A DNA stretch of 64,000 nucleotides, from positions 436,501 through 500,500 of the forward strand of contig JAPMOS010000011.1 in NCBI GenBank assembly GCA_027972325.1, given 5' to 3'. Numbering within the stretch: the stretch's first letter is position 1; the number at the start of each line of letters is the position of its first letter. A program made the translations under genes and the position numbers. Below, piece after piece: positions 1 through 12,000 of this stretch. The notes under the pieces are model-generated. The model worked only from the letters and a program-made list of their open reading frames with translations, did not search any database and was not told the origin of the DNA. Origin of the DNA: Paratrimastix pyriformis (taxonomy: Eukaryota; Preaxostyla; Paratrimastigidae).

Positions 1-3000
1 CCGTCACGTCGGCCCCATCCCAGGCCAGGTCGAAGGTGGCCCCCGCCATGGCGGCCGTGCAGGGCACCGGGTTGCCGAACTGGTCGCGGGCCGTGGCGGC
101 GACCGTGAGAAGGGCGCCCTCGATGGCCACCCCGGCCACGGCCAGGCTGCTCTGGTTGGCCGCGATGGGGCCTGCAGCCAGCCAAACACAAGCCGCCACG
201 GACGGGCAGGGGTGAGCAGAAGTGTGAGGGGCGAGGGCACTGCTTCCAAGGACGGACCTGGGTGGACGGTGACCGTCTGCCAGCCGGCTCCCAGAAGGGC
301 CGAGACGTCGCTTGCGGGGGCAGGGCCCAGCCGATGAGGGGCCGCGACGGTGGGCACGAAGGTTGCCACGAATGCGGAGCCGTTCGTCGGGTCGCAGGCC
401 CAGGCCAGGCCCAGCTCCCACGGGGCCAGGCGGGCCCCGTCCCACCACAGGACGAAGAGGCCGGCCACATTGGAGGCTGAGCAGGCGATCGGGTTGGAGA
501 AGCGGTCCTGGGCCTGGATGGACACCAGGCACTCGGAGCCCGCCACCACATCCGAAGGGGCCCCGTAGGGGCACAGAGCCGACGCAGGGGCGGCTGAAGA
601 GGAATGGGCGCAGCAAACGGATGATGAGGTGGCCGAGGGATGCTGCGGGGTGGAGGACGTAGCACTCGCGAGGAGCGGGGACGGACCAGGGGTGACCATG
701 ACCGGGGTGGTGGCGCCGCCCCCGAGGGGCGCCCCGTCCCGCTGCACGAAGGGCGCCAGGCTGTGCAGGGCCGCCACCGTGGGGGCGAAGGTGACCACGA
801 AGAGCCCCTCGGCGCCCCGGCAGCCCCAGTGCAGCCCCGGCAGGGCCCCGGCCCCGTCCCAGCCCAGGGCAAAGGGCGCCCCGGCGGCGGCGGCGGCGGC
901 CTCGGGGGTGCAGGGCACCCGGTTGCTGAACCGGTCCCGGGCCGCCACCGCCACCGTCACCGTCTCCCCGGCGGCCACCGCCACGGCCCCCGCGCCCTCG
1001 CCCCCGCCCACGGCCAGCGGGCCCGCCGCGTAGGTGCTCTCCGGCCCCGCCGCTTCGGCTGCCCCGGACAGATTGCGGGCGGGAGGAGTGGGTCAGTGGC
1101 AGTGGCAGTGGCAGTGGCAGTGGCAGTGGCAGTGGCAGAGAGCAGAGGGCAGAGGGCGGTGCCATGGGTCAGCAGAGGCGGCCTGCGGACCGGGTGCCAC
1201 CACCACCACCGTCGGCCCTCCGCCCACCAGCAGGCTGCCCGCCGTCCCGGGGGCCAGCACCGGGGCCACCGTGTGGTTGGTCCCGGCCACGGTGGGCACC
1301 AGGGTCCCCACCCACACGGCCGCCCCTGCCCCTGCTCCTGCCCCTGCCCCAGCGCCCGCCGGGTCCGCCTCGCAGCCCCAGGCGAGCCCCATCTGGCCGC
1401 CCGCCGCCTGGAGGGCCCCATCCCACTCCACCCCGAAGGTGTCCGCCGCCGTGGCCGCCGTGCAGCCCAGCGGGCCCCCGGCCGCGTCGCGCGCCCGCAC
1501 CACCACCCGATAGGCGGCCCCGGCCGTCGTGCTGCCCGCGGCCTCGTACCCGCTCAGGCTCCCGTCTGACGCGCCGCCCACACCCACCCACCGTCACGTC
1601 ACATGCACAGCGCAGGGAGCCAGTCGACAAGGAGATGGGATTTGATCTGAAAAGGACAACAGCCCGAGCGCACCCAAGTGGGCAGCACGGGGCAACGGGT
1701 GCGGTGCGACAGAGTGTGCCGTGGGCGTGCCGTGGGCGTGCCGTGGGCGTGCCGTGGGCGTGCCGTGGGCGTGCCGTGGGCGTGCCGTGGGCGTGCCGTG
1801 GGCGTGCCGTGGGCGTGCCGTGGGCGTGCCGTGGGCGTGCCGTGGGCGTGCCGTGGGCGTGCCGTGGGCGTGCCGTGGGCGTGGGCGGACCGGGCATGAC
1901 GGCGACCGTGAGGCCGGTGCCGCCGGGCAGGGGCGCCCCGGCCAGGGTCACCTCGAGACTGTGGGGCCCCACCTCGGCCGGCACGAAGCTCCCCACGAAG
2001 CGGGCCGTGGGGCCCCCCGCGGCCGGATCGCACCGCCACACCAACCCCGCCGGGCTGCTGCCCGCGCCCGCCGCCCCGGCCCCGGCCCCGGCCCCGGCCC
2101 CGGCCCCGGCCCAGGCGACCCCCAGCAGGGCCTCCGTCGCCCGCGAGCTGTTGCTGTCGGCCCCGCACCCGACCGGGTTGCCGAAGGCGTCCACCGCCTC
2201 CACGGCCACCTCGAAGGGCGCCCCGGCCGTCCCGCTGGCCGCCGCCACGCACAGGCTCGCCCCGGCCGCGGCACTCGCTGCAACAGACAAGTCCAGGCGG
2301 GCAAGTGAGTGCGGTCCGCCCAGGGTCAGGGGCGGGGGCATGGGGGCTGGAGCCGGGGGGCAGACCCGGCTCGACGGTCAGGGCCAGGGGCGCGGCCCCG
2401 GCGGGCCCCACGGTGGCGTTCGCCGCGAGGGCCAGCAGCACGGCCGCCAGGGCGTGCAGACCGGCCGCCGTCGGGGCCGCCGTCGCCACGAAGTCGCCCC
2501 CGCCCGCGGCGCCCCCCGCGCAGCCCCAGCTGGCCGCCGCCCCGCCCGCGGCCGGGATCCCCGGGGCGGCCCCGTCCCACTGCAGGGCAAAGGTCCCGCC
2601 CGCAGCCGCGGCGGGGGTGCACTCGACCCGGTTGCCGAACGCGTCCCGGGCCTCGGCGGCCACCGTGTACGGCGCCCCGGCCACCGTCCGGTCGGCCCCG
2701 TCCGGGCCGGCCCCGCTGGCGCTCCGGTAGCCGCTCACACTGGCGCTGATGGCCGCTGCAGAGGGATGATGACAAAAGTGGATCAGCCCGGATCGGGGCA
2801 TGAGCGGTGCCCGGCGATCAGTGCGGCGAGGGCGACGGACCCGGCACGACAGTGACGGCCCTCGAGGCCACGTCCCCCGAGCCACCCATTCGCAGGTCGA
2901 GGGTCGCGGGGCCCGCCTGGGTCGGGGCCACGACGGCCATGAAGATCCCGTCCCCGGTGCAGCCGCCCACCGGGCTGGGGCCCAGCGGGTCGAGCAGATC

Positions 3001-6000
3001 CACCTCGCTCAGCTCCCCGGGGGTGGTACCGGCCGCAAGGGCGCTCCCGGGGGGCAGCGCGCAGCCCAGCCAGACTTGCTCGGCCCCATCCGGGCCTAGC
3101 TGTCCCGCCGCCCCGAGGGCGACCGGGCCGCCCGTGGCCGTCACCGCCAGCCCGGCCACGTCCAGCCCGGCCAGCCCCACCTCGGAGGCGCCCACTTCGA
3201 GCCGCAGCCAGCGCCCCCCGATGGGCACGGGGCCCAGCCGAACCGCCGCCCCTCCGCCGGTCCCCGGGGCGCACACGGAGGGCCCCCAGCACGCCGCGCC
3301 TGCCCAGGTGGAGCCCGCCAGCCCCCACTGGATGCCCACCTCGGCGGGCGGGGTCGCCGGGTCGGCGTAGAGCCACAGGTAGAGCCGCCCGTCGCCCTCC
3401 AGGTGGATGGTGGTGCTGGTCGTGAAGGCCCACCGGCCCCCCGAACCGACGCGGTGCCCGCCCGTGGCGCACCGCCAGCGGGTCTCGTTGCGGGGCTCCC
3501 CGTCCCAGCGCAGCCCCAGAACCCCAGCCGCGGTGGCAGGCGCGCAGCCGACCAGGTTGCCGAACAGGTCCCGGGCCGCCACCAGGACGGGGTATGCTGC
3601 CCCGGCGACCGTGCTCGGGGCCGCCAGCACCTGGCTGTTTGCGCCCGAGATGGGTCCTGCACGATGGCGATGGAAGGGGGAAGAAGAGGACGTGATGCCG
3701 TCAGTCTCGTGGGGGCCAGCAGCCACGGACCGGAGAGGATGGGGATCGTCTGGGCGCCGCCCGTGACGAGGCGCCCGTCGGCTGCGGTCAGGGTCAGGTT
3801 GCTGGCCCCGCGAGCCGTGGGGGTGAAGGTCCCCACGAAGGTGGCCGGGCTGGCGGTGGCGTTGCAGATCCACACCAGGTCCGCGGGGGCGGCCCCGTCC
3901 CAGAGCATGTCGAACGAGCTGGCGGCGTTGCCGGGGGCGCAGGGCACAAGGTTGCCGTACGCGTCGCGGCCCGTGAACTCGACCGCATAGGGGGCGGTCG
4001 CCACCCCCACCGATGGCGCGACGGCCGTGCTCAGTGGGCCCGCAGCCGCTGTGAATTGCCCGGGGGGGGGGTCAATTCGATGAAGGGAGCTGTTGCGGGC
4101 AGGCGGCGGATGAGGGGTGGGCGCGGCGGCGGACCCGGGACGACGGTCAGCTCGATGGCCGGGCCGCCCAGCGGGCTGCCCTGGAGCTGGGCTGTCAGGG
4201 GGCCCGCCCCGGCCGACGTGATGCTCTGGTCGGCCACGAAGTCGGTCCCGTTGCAGCCCCACAGGGTCGCCCCCAGGGGGGCTCCGGGCCGGTCGAGGGT
4301 GAAGGTTGTACCGGCCGTGGCCGAGGTGCAGGGGACGATGTTGCCGAACCGGTCGCGGGCCGTCACCGTGGTGGCAAAGGACTCGCCGGCCGTCACCGTG
4401 CTCGGGGCCACGTACGTGGATATGGACCCCGCAATGGGGGCTGTGCCGCAGGAAGGAAGATGCGCAATGTGCGGCGGCGGGGTGAATAGGTGGGTGCCAA
4501 GTCGAGCAGCGGACCTGGCGTGACGGTGGTGGTGACTGCTGTGCCCGTGAGGCCGGCCGCCTGAGGGGCCAGGGCGAAGCTGCCCGTCCGGTTGGGCCGG
4601 AAAAACCCCATGAAGAGGGCCGCCCCCGCCCCGCAGGTCGCGGCGGCCGAGGTGGGGCTCGCCAGGGGGTCCCACAGCCCGGCCGACTCCAGGAAGGCCC
4701 AGGCCTCGTTGAGCCCGCTGCCGGTGGCCCCCGCGGGCAGCCCGCACCCGAACCAGGGCACCTCGGTCGGCTCCGGGTCGGCCGTAAGCGCCCCGGCGGC
4801 CGCGTAGGCGGCCCGCCCGTCCGACAGAGAGAAGGACCAGCCATCGATGGACGCCGTGCCGGCGGCCAGGCCGAGGGCCGCCTGGGGGACCTCGAGGCGC
4901 GCCCACTGGCCCGGGGCAGGGAGGGGCCCCAGCCGGACGTACGAGGTGGCCGAGCCCCAGGGGGCCCCCCAGAAGAAGGTCGCCCAGGTGGCGTCGCCCT
5001 GGCCGGCCGGGTGCAACCCCAGGAAGAGCCGCCCCGGGGGGTCCGCCGGGTCGAGGAAGACCCACGCGTACAGGGCCCCCCCGACCGGGGCCGCCAGGGG
5101 CAGGGCGGCGTGCTCGAAGATGTGCATGTGGCCCGTGGGCAGCCCGGCCGAGCGGTGGCCCCCTGTGGCGCAGGTCCACTGGGTGTCGAGCCGGGGGCCG
5201 CTGCCCCACAGCAGCCCCACCGTGTCGGCCGCCGTGGCCGGGGTGCAGCCGACCGGGTTGCCCCACCCGTCCCGCGCGTCGACCAGCACGGCATACGCAT
5301 CGCCGGCAACCGTCGAGGGGGCCGCCCGAAGGAGGCTCATCGAGGCCGCCACAGCGCCTGCACCCGCCACCCCCCATCCCATCGAGAAGGAGCCCCACCC
5401 GTCATCATCATGAGCCGGGTCGAGGGGGGAGGGGAGGCGGGCGGCAGACCTGGAAGGACCGTGACGGCGGCCTGTGCGCCCACGGGGCTGCCCCCGAGGG
5501 AGCACGTCACACTGTGGGGGCCGCTGGCGGTCGGGGCGAAGGTGGCCGCCACGAGGAGGCCCTGGCAGCCCCATGCGAGGCCGTCCGGGGCGTCCCCGTC
5601 CCAGCGCGCCTCCAGCAGACCCGCCGGGACGTCCGCGCAGGGGACCGCGTTGCCGTACAGGTCGCGCACCGCCACGAGCAGCGTGTATGCGGCCCCGGCG
5701 ACGGTGCTGTTGGGGCCCGCGTGGCTGCTGGTGGTGGCCTCCGGGGCGCCTATTGCAAAGAAAGAGAGAGAGTGTGTGTGTGTGCGCGTGTGTGTGTGTG
5801 CGCGCGCCGCCTGAGGCTCGACGAGCTACGGGGCTGAGCACTGAGTGGGACGGAGCCAACCAGTTGGTATTTTAAGTGATTTCTTTTCTCTCTTTGTTCC
5901 CCTTTTACGGGCCCTGGTGGCTCGGTTTTCCGGAATATGAGAGATAAGGCCCCTGATGCCAAGAAGGGCTGCCGGACGGACTGGGGCGCACCTGGATGGT

Positions 6001-9000
6001 GCTCTGGGCGCCGACGGGGGTCAGCCCGAAGAGCACGTCCACGGTGTGGGGCCCGGCCAGCCGCGGGGCGAAGGTGGCCTCGTACCGGGCGGGGCTCAGG
6101 CTGGCATTGCAGGCCCAGCTCAGGCCGAGCCCCTCGGGGACAGCCCCGTCCCAGAGGAGGGTGAAGGTGCTCCCGGCCAGGATGTCCACGCAGTCGACCC
6201 CGTCCGGCTCCCCGCCCGTCTTGGTCCCGCGGATGGAGACCGTGTACGGGGCCCCGGCCTCGGTCGCAGCGGGCGCCGCGTAGCTGGTCAGCCCCGGGGC
6301 GATTTGCGCTGCCGCCGAGAGAGAAAGAGCGGGGGGTGAGGGGGTGACCGGGTGAGCGGGGCCGCGCCAGCGGTGCGAAGGAGAGGACGCTGCGGAGGCG
6401 GCGAGGGGGGAGGAGCCGAGCGAGCGGACAGGACACGATCAGGACGGCGGCGCCCCCGCCCCCGAGCTCGTCGCCCAGGTAGCGGGTCGACACGGTGTGG
6501 CTGCCGGCCCCGCCCGTGAGGAAGCTGGCCGTCCAGCGGGCCGGGGCCTCGGTGGTGCAGCTCCACAGCAGCCCCGCGGGGGCGCTGCCGTCCCAGGTGA
6601 GGGTGAACGTCCCGGGGGCGGCCTCGGGGGTGCACGCGACCGGGTTGGAGCACTGGTCGCGGGCCGCGATGAGGACCGCGTACTGGGAGCCCTCGGTGGC
6701 GCTCGGGGCGGCCGCGGGGGCGCTCGTGGCGGCCGTGATGGGGCCTGCATGCAGGAACGAAAGGGCACAGCGGAAGCCACCATCATTGCGGGCCCGTGTC
6801 CGTGGGCCATCATGGCCGGCGCAGGGTTGGGAGGCGCGTGCTCAACGGACCCGTGAGGACGGTCACGGCCTGGGCGCCCCCGTGGAGGAGGGCGCTGCTG
6901 TCGCCGGCCAGGATGGGGCCCAGGGTGTGTCCCCCCGCGAGGCAGGGGGCGAAGGTGGCTTCGAAGGAGGGGACCGACGCGCCTCCGGTCCCCGGTGTGG
7001 CACAGGCCCAGACCAGGCCGCCCGAGCTCAGGACGCCCCCGTCCCAGAGCAGCTCGAAGGGGGTCGCCGCGCTGGGGGCCGTGCAGGGGATGGGGTTGCC
7101 GAATCGGTCGCGGGCGGCGACCGTGACCCGGTACGGCAGGCCCGCCACCACGGACGGCCCGGCCGAGTAGGTGGACAGGGCGGCCGCGGGCGCGGCTGAG
7201 AGCGAGCGGAAGGCAGGCAGAGCCCGAAATGATCACCTGGCATGAGGCGGACAGCACGAGACCGGGCGAGCAGAAAGGGCAGCAGCAACGAGGCGCATGA
7301 CAGTAACGGACCAGGGGTGACCATGACCGGGGTGGTGGCGCCGCCCCCGAGGGGCGCCCCGTCCCGCTGCACGAAGGGCGCCAGGCTGTGCAGGGCCGCC
7401 ACCGTGGGGGCGAAGGTGACCACGAAGAGCCCCTCGGCGCCCCGGCAGCCCCAGTGCAGCCCCGGCAGGGCCCCGGCCCCGTCCCAGCCCAGGGCAAAGG
7501 GCGCCCCGGCGGCGGCGGCGGCGGCCTCGGGGGTGCAGGGCACCCGGTTGCTGAACCGGTCCCGGGCCGCCACCGCCACCGTCACCGTCTCCCCGGCGGC
7601 CACCGCCACGGCCCCCGCGCCCTCGCCCCCGCCCACGGCCAGCGGGCCCGCCGCGTAGGTGCTCTCCGGCCCCGCCGCTTCGGCTGCCCCGGACAGATTG
7701 CGGGCGGGAGGAGTGGGTCAGTGGCAGTGGCAGTGGCAGTGGCAGTGGCAGTGGCAGTGGCAGAGAGCAGAGGGCAGAGGGCGGTGCCATGGGTCAGCAG
7801 AGGCGGCCTGCGGACCGGGTGCCACCACCACCACCGTCGGCCCTCCGCCCACCAGCAGGCTGCCCGCCGTCCCGGGGGCCAGCACCGGGGCCACCGTGTG
7901 GTTGGTCCCGGCCACGGTGGGCACCAGGGTCCCCACCCACACGGCCGCCCCTGCCCCTGCTCCTGCCCCTGCCCCAGCGCCCGCCGGGTCCGCCTCGCAG
8001 CCCCAGGCGAGCCCCATCTGGCCGCCCGCCGCCTGGAGGGCCCCATCCCACTCCACCCCGAAGGTGTCCGCCGCCGTGGCCGCCGTGCAGCCCAGCGGGC
8101 CCCCGGCCGCGTCGCGCGCCCGCACCACCACCCGATAGGCGGCCCCGGCCGTCGTGCTGCCCGCGGCCTCGTACCCGCTCAGGCTCCCGTCTGACGCGCC
8201 GCCACACCCACCCACCGTCGCACACAGCAACCAACAAGGAGATGGGATTTGATATGAAAAGGACAACGGCTCAAGTGCTCCCTGCCCACTCGCACGGGGC
8301 AACGGGTGCAGTGCGACAGGCGTGGGGCATGGGCATGGGCACGGGCATGGGCGTGGGGCGTGGGGCGTGGGCGGACCGGGCATGACGGCGACCGTGAGGC
8401 CCGTGCCGCCGGGCAGGGGCGCCCCGGCCAGGGTCACCTCGAGGCTGTGGGGCCCCACCTCGGCCGGCACGAAGCTCCCCACGAAGCGGGCCGTGGGGCC
8501 CCCCGCGGCCGGATCGCACCGCCACGCCAGCCCCGCCGGGCTGCCGGCCGCGCCCGCCGCCCCGGCCCAGGCCCCGGCCCAGGCGACCCCCAGCAGGGCC
8601 TCCGTCGCCCGCGAGCTGTTGCTGTCGGCCCCGCACCCCACCGGGTTGCCGAAGGCGTCCACCGTTTCCACGGCCACCTCGAAGGGCGCCCCGGCCGTCC
8701 CGCTGGCCGCCGCCACGCACAGGCTCGCCCCGGCCGCGGCACTCGCTGCAACAGACAAGTCCAGGCGGGCAAGTGAGTGCGGTCCGCCCAGGGTCAGGGG
8801 CGGGGGCATGGGGGCTGGAGCCGGGGGGCAGACCCGGCTCGACGGTCAGGGCCAGGGGCGCGGCCCCGGCGGGCCCCACGGTGGCGTTCGCCGCGAGGGC
8901 CAGCAGCACGGCCGCCAGGGCGTGCAGACCGGCCGCCGTCGGGGCCACCGTCGCCACGAAGTCGCCCCCGCCCGCGGCGCCCCCCGCGCAGCCCCAGCTG

Positions 9001-12000
9001 GCCGCCGCCCCGCCCGCGGCCGGGATCCCCGGGGCGGCCCCGTCCCACTGCAGGGCAAAGGTCCCGCCCGCAGCCGCGGCGGGGGTGCACTCGACCCGGT
9101 TGCCGAACGCGTCCCGGGCCTCGACGGCCACCGTGTACGGCGCCCCGGCCACCGTCCGGTCGGCCCCGTCCGGGCCGGCCCCGCTGGCGCTCCGGTAGCC
9201 GCTCACACTGGCGCTGATGGCCGCTGCGACGGAGCTGAGCCAAGAGGCAGGAGGCGGCGCGACACAGACCCGGAACGACGGTGACGTTGGCCGCGCTCAC
9301 GGCTGCCCCGCCCAGCTGGGCGGCCAGCAGGTACTGGCCCGTCACGACGGGGCGGAAGGTGGCCCGAAAGTTGGAGAACGTCCCGCACCCGTCGTTCTGC
9401 GCGGGGGCATTGAACGGGTCTAACAGCTCGGCCGGGCCCAGGAAGTCCCAGCTCTGGGCGCCCGTGCTCAGCACAGCGCCCTGGGGCGGGGCGCACCCAA
9501 TCCAGGGCTGCTCGGTCCCGTCGGCGGCCAGGGTGCCCGTGGCCCCAAACGCGGCCACGCCCGCCATGAGGCCGAACTCGAGCCCGTCCAGCGAGCCGCC
9601 CGGCGAGGCGATGGCCGCGCTTGCGGGCATCTCCAGCCGCACCCAGCGCCCCGGGGCGGGCAGGTCGCCGATCCGAGTCAGGCCCGCCGACGCGGGCAGC
9701 GCAGCCCCCCAATAGGCCGACCCCCAGTCCGCCCCCGCCTGGTGCCAGGACAGGATGAGCCGGCCGGGGAGCGCCTGGGCGTCCAGGTAGACCCAGCTGT
9801 AGAGCAGGGCCCCGCTGGGGGGGCTCAGCATCTCGGCTCCGGTGGCCCCCAAGAAGCGGTGGCTCTGCGCCGCGCCCGGCCGGACCAGCCGGTGGCCGCC
9901 CGGCATGCAGCCCCACTCGAGGCCCAGGGCCGCCGGGGGGGCGGCAGGGCCCCAGAGGAGGGACAGGACGCCCCCCGGGTCCGCAGCCTGGCAGGGGATG
10001 GGGTTGCTGAAGGCGTCCCGCGGGGCCACCAGGACCGTGTAGGCCTGGCCGGCCACCGTGGACGGGGCCACCAACATCTGACTGGTGGCCGCCGAGACGG
10101 GGCCTGCCGGGGGTACGGAAAGCAGACCAAAGCACGTTGATGAGCCGGGGAGGTGGGGGAGGTGGATGGCAATCGGAGCGGACCCGGCGCGACGGTCACC
10201 GCAAAGGCGCCGCTCGGGAGGAGGCCCCCCCCGAGGGCCGAGATGGCGACCGCGTGGGGCCCCGTGACGGTGGGCGTGAAGGTGGCCGTGAAGGCGTCCC
10301 CGGCGCAGGCCCACACGAGGCCCGCGGGGGCGGCCCCATCCCAGGTCAGGCCGAAGGTGCTCGGGGCGGACCCGCTGGTGCATGGGATGACGTTGGAGTA
10401 GGTGTCGCGGGCCGTCAGGGTGGCCACGAGGGCCGTCCCCGCAGTGCCCGCGGAGGCCATGAGGAAGCTGCACCGAGCATCCACCAGGGGCCCTGCATGC
10501 ACGCACAGCAGCACCAGATTGCCACAGCGTGAACAGAGACGGTGAGCAGGTGGGCGATGATGAAGGGAGGGCCGCCGGTGGGCAGGGCGGCAGACCGGGC
10601 AGGACGGTCACGGCAAGCGGCTCCCCATGCGGCCCCAAGAGATCCCCGCCGAGGCGGGGGCCCAGCAGGAAGGAGCCCGCCACCGTGGGGGTGAAGGTGG
10701 CCGTGACGAGGGTCCCCTGCGAGCATCCCGTGGCTGCCGGGGCCTCGAAGGGGTCCAAGAGGCCCTCGGCGTCGAGGGCAACCCAAGGGTCTTCCCCAGT
10801 CGCCGGGGACGTCCCGCTGGGCGGGGAGCAGGCGAGCCAGCGCGACTCCTGGCCAGCCGCGTCCAGGCGCCCCGTGTCCCCGAAGGCGGCCCGCCCGTCG
10901 AGGACCCCGAAGGCGATGCCAGTCAGGGTCTTGGTCGCCAGCCCGGCCGCCTGCGCGTCCACCTCGAGCCGCACCCAGCGGCCCAGGGGCGGCCGGGGCC
11001 CCGCCTTGAAGGGGGCCGTCTGGCCCTCGGCCGCGCCCCAGACGGCGTTCAGGGCCGGGTCGGCCCCGTTGTTGACGTCCACCTGGAGGGCCACCCCCAG
11101 GGGCGGGTTGGCCGGGTCCAGCAGGACCCACGCGTAGAGGCGCTCCCCGGCCCCCATGGCCAGGGTGCCGTTCATGAAGCCGTGCCGGTGCCAGCCGCCC
11201 CCGGTGGCCGTCCGGTGGCCGCCCGCGGCGCAGCGCCACCGCAGGTCGCTCGGCTGGGCACCCTGCCAGAGGACAGCCAGCGACCCGTTGGCCCGGGCCA
11301 CCAGACAGTCGACCAGGTTGGCGAACTGGTCCCGGGGCGCCACCAGCACCCGGTACGGGCTCCCGGCCTGGGTGACGGGGGAGGCCTGGTAGGAGCTGAC
11401 GGACGGCCACATGGGACCTGCCAGAGGAGACGGAGGCCGAGTCTCAGGGGGGCGAGAGATGGCGGGTGGGAGCGGACCGGGGGCGATGACCATAGCGAGG
11501 GTGGTGCCCGCGACGGGGGTGCCCGCCGCCCGCACCTGGGCCACGAAGGAGCCGGCCAGGGTGGGGTGCCAGCTGGCCGCGAAGAGCCCCTCGGCCGTGC
11601 AGGACCAGACCAGCCCCGGCGGGCTGGCCGATGGGGTCGGCCACCCGATGGCGAAGGGGGCGCCCGAGGAGGCGAGCTGGTCCGTGGTGCACGGCACCTG
11701 GGCCCCGGCGGCATCGGCGCCGAAGACGGCCAGCTGGTAGAGGTCCCCAGCCACCAAGGACACGGGGCTGCTCGCCTTGACTGGGCGCCCGAGCACGGAA
11801 CGGAAAGAGAAAGCAGACCCCAATCAGCACCAGCGGGTCTGCCTCCTCATCCATCCTCCGCCGCCCCGAAGGCTGATCAGTCGGGCTCACGGACCGGACG
11901 GGGCACCGTAGCGGACGCGGGTCTGCTCGTAGAAGGCGGCCACCTGGTCGGCGCCCCGGGCCCCATCGAGCAGGGCCACCTCCCAGAAGCGCCCGTGGGT

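Larger units (their letters stand above)
681..2759. repeat. Near-identical intragenic duplication, copy A
   Basis: Sequence 681-2759 matches 7306-9227, covering four Ig-like repeat exons and their introns. The offset is 6625 bp at the left end and 6468 bp at the right end; the 157-bp difference is mainly an 11-bp minisatellite in copy A that is replaced by a short related tract in copy B. Exons differ at only a few bases and even the GTGGCA microsatellite (1092-1137) is shared, which implies a very recent duplication, gene conversion, or a mis-assembly. Confidence 0.9.

Noticed and set aside
11887-11889. TGA after the LamG-like module taken as the end of a separate gene
   Set aside because: A phase-1 GTCCG donor precedes it and the next Ig-like exon accepts in phase 1, exactly as at all other repeat borders, so the TGA is intronic.
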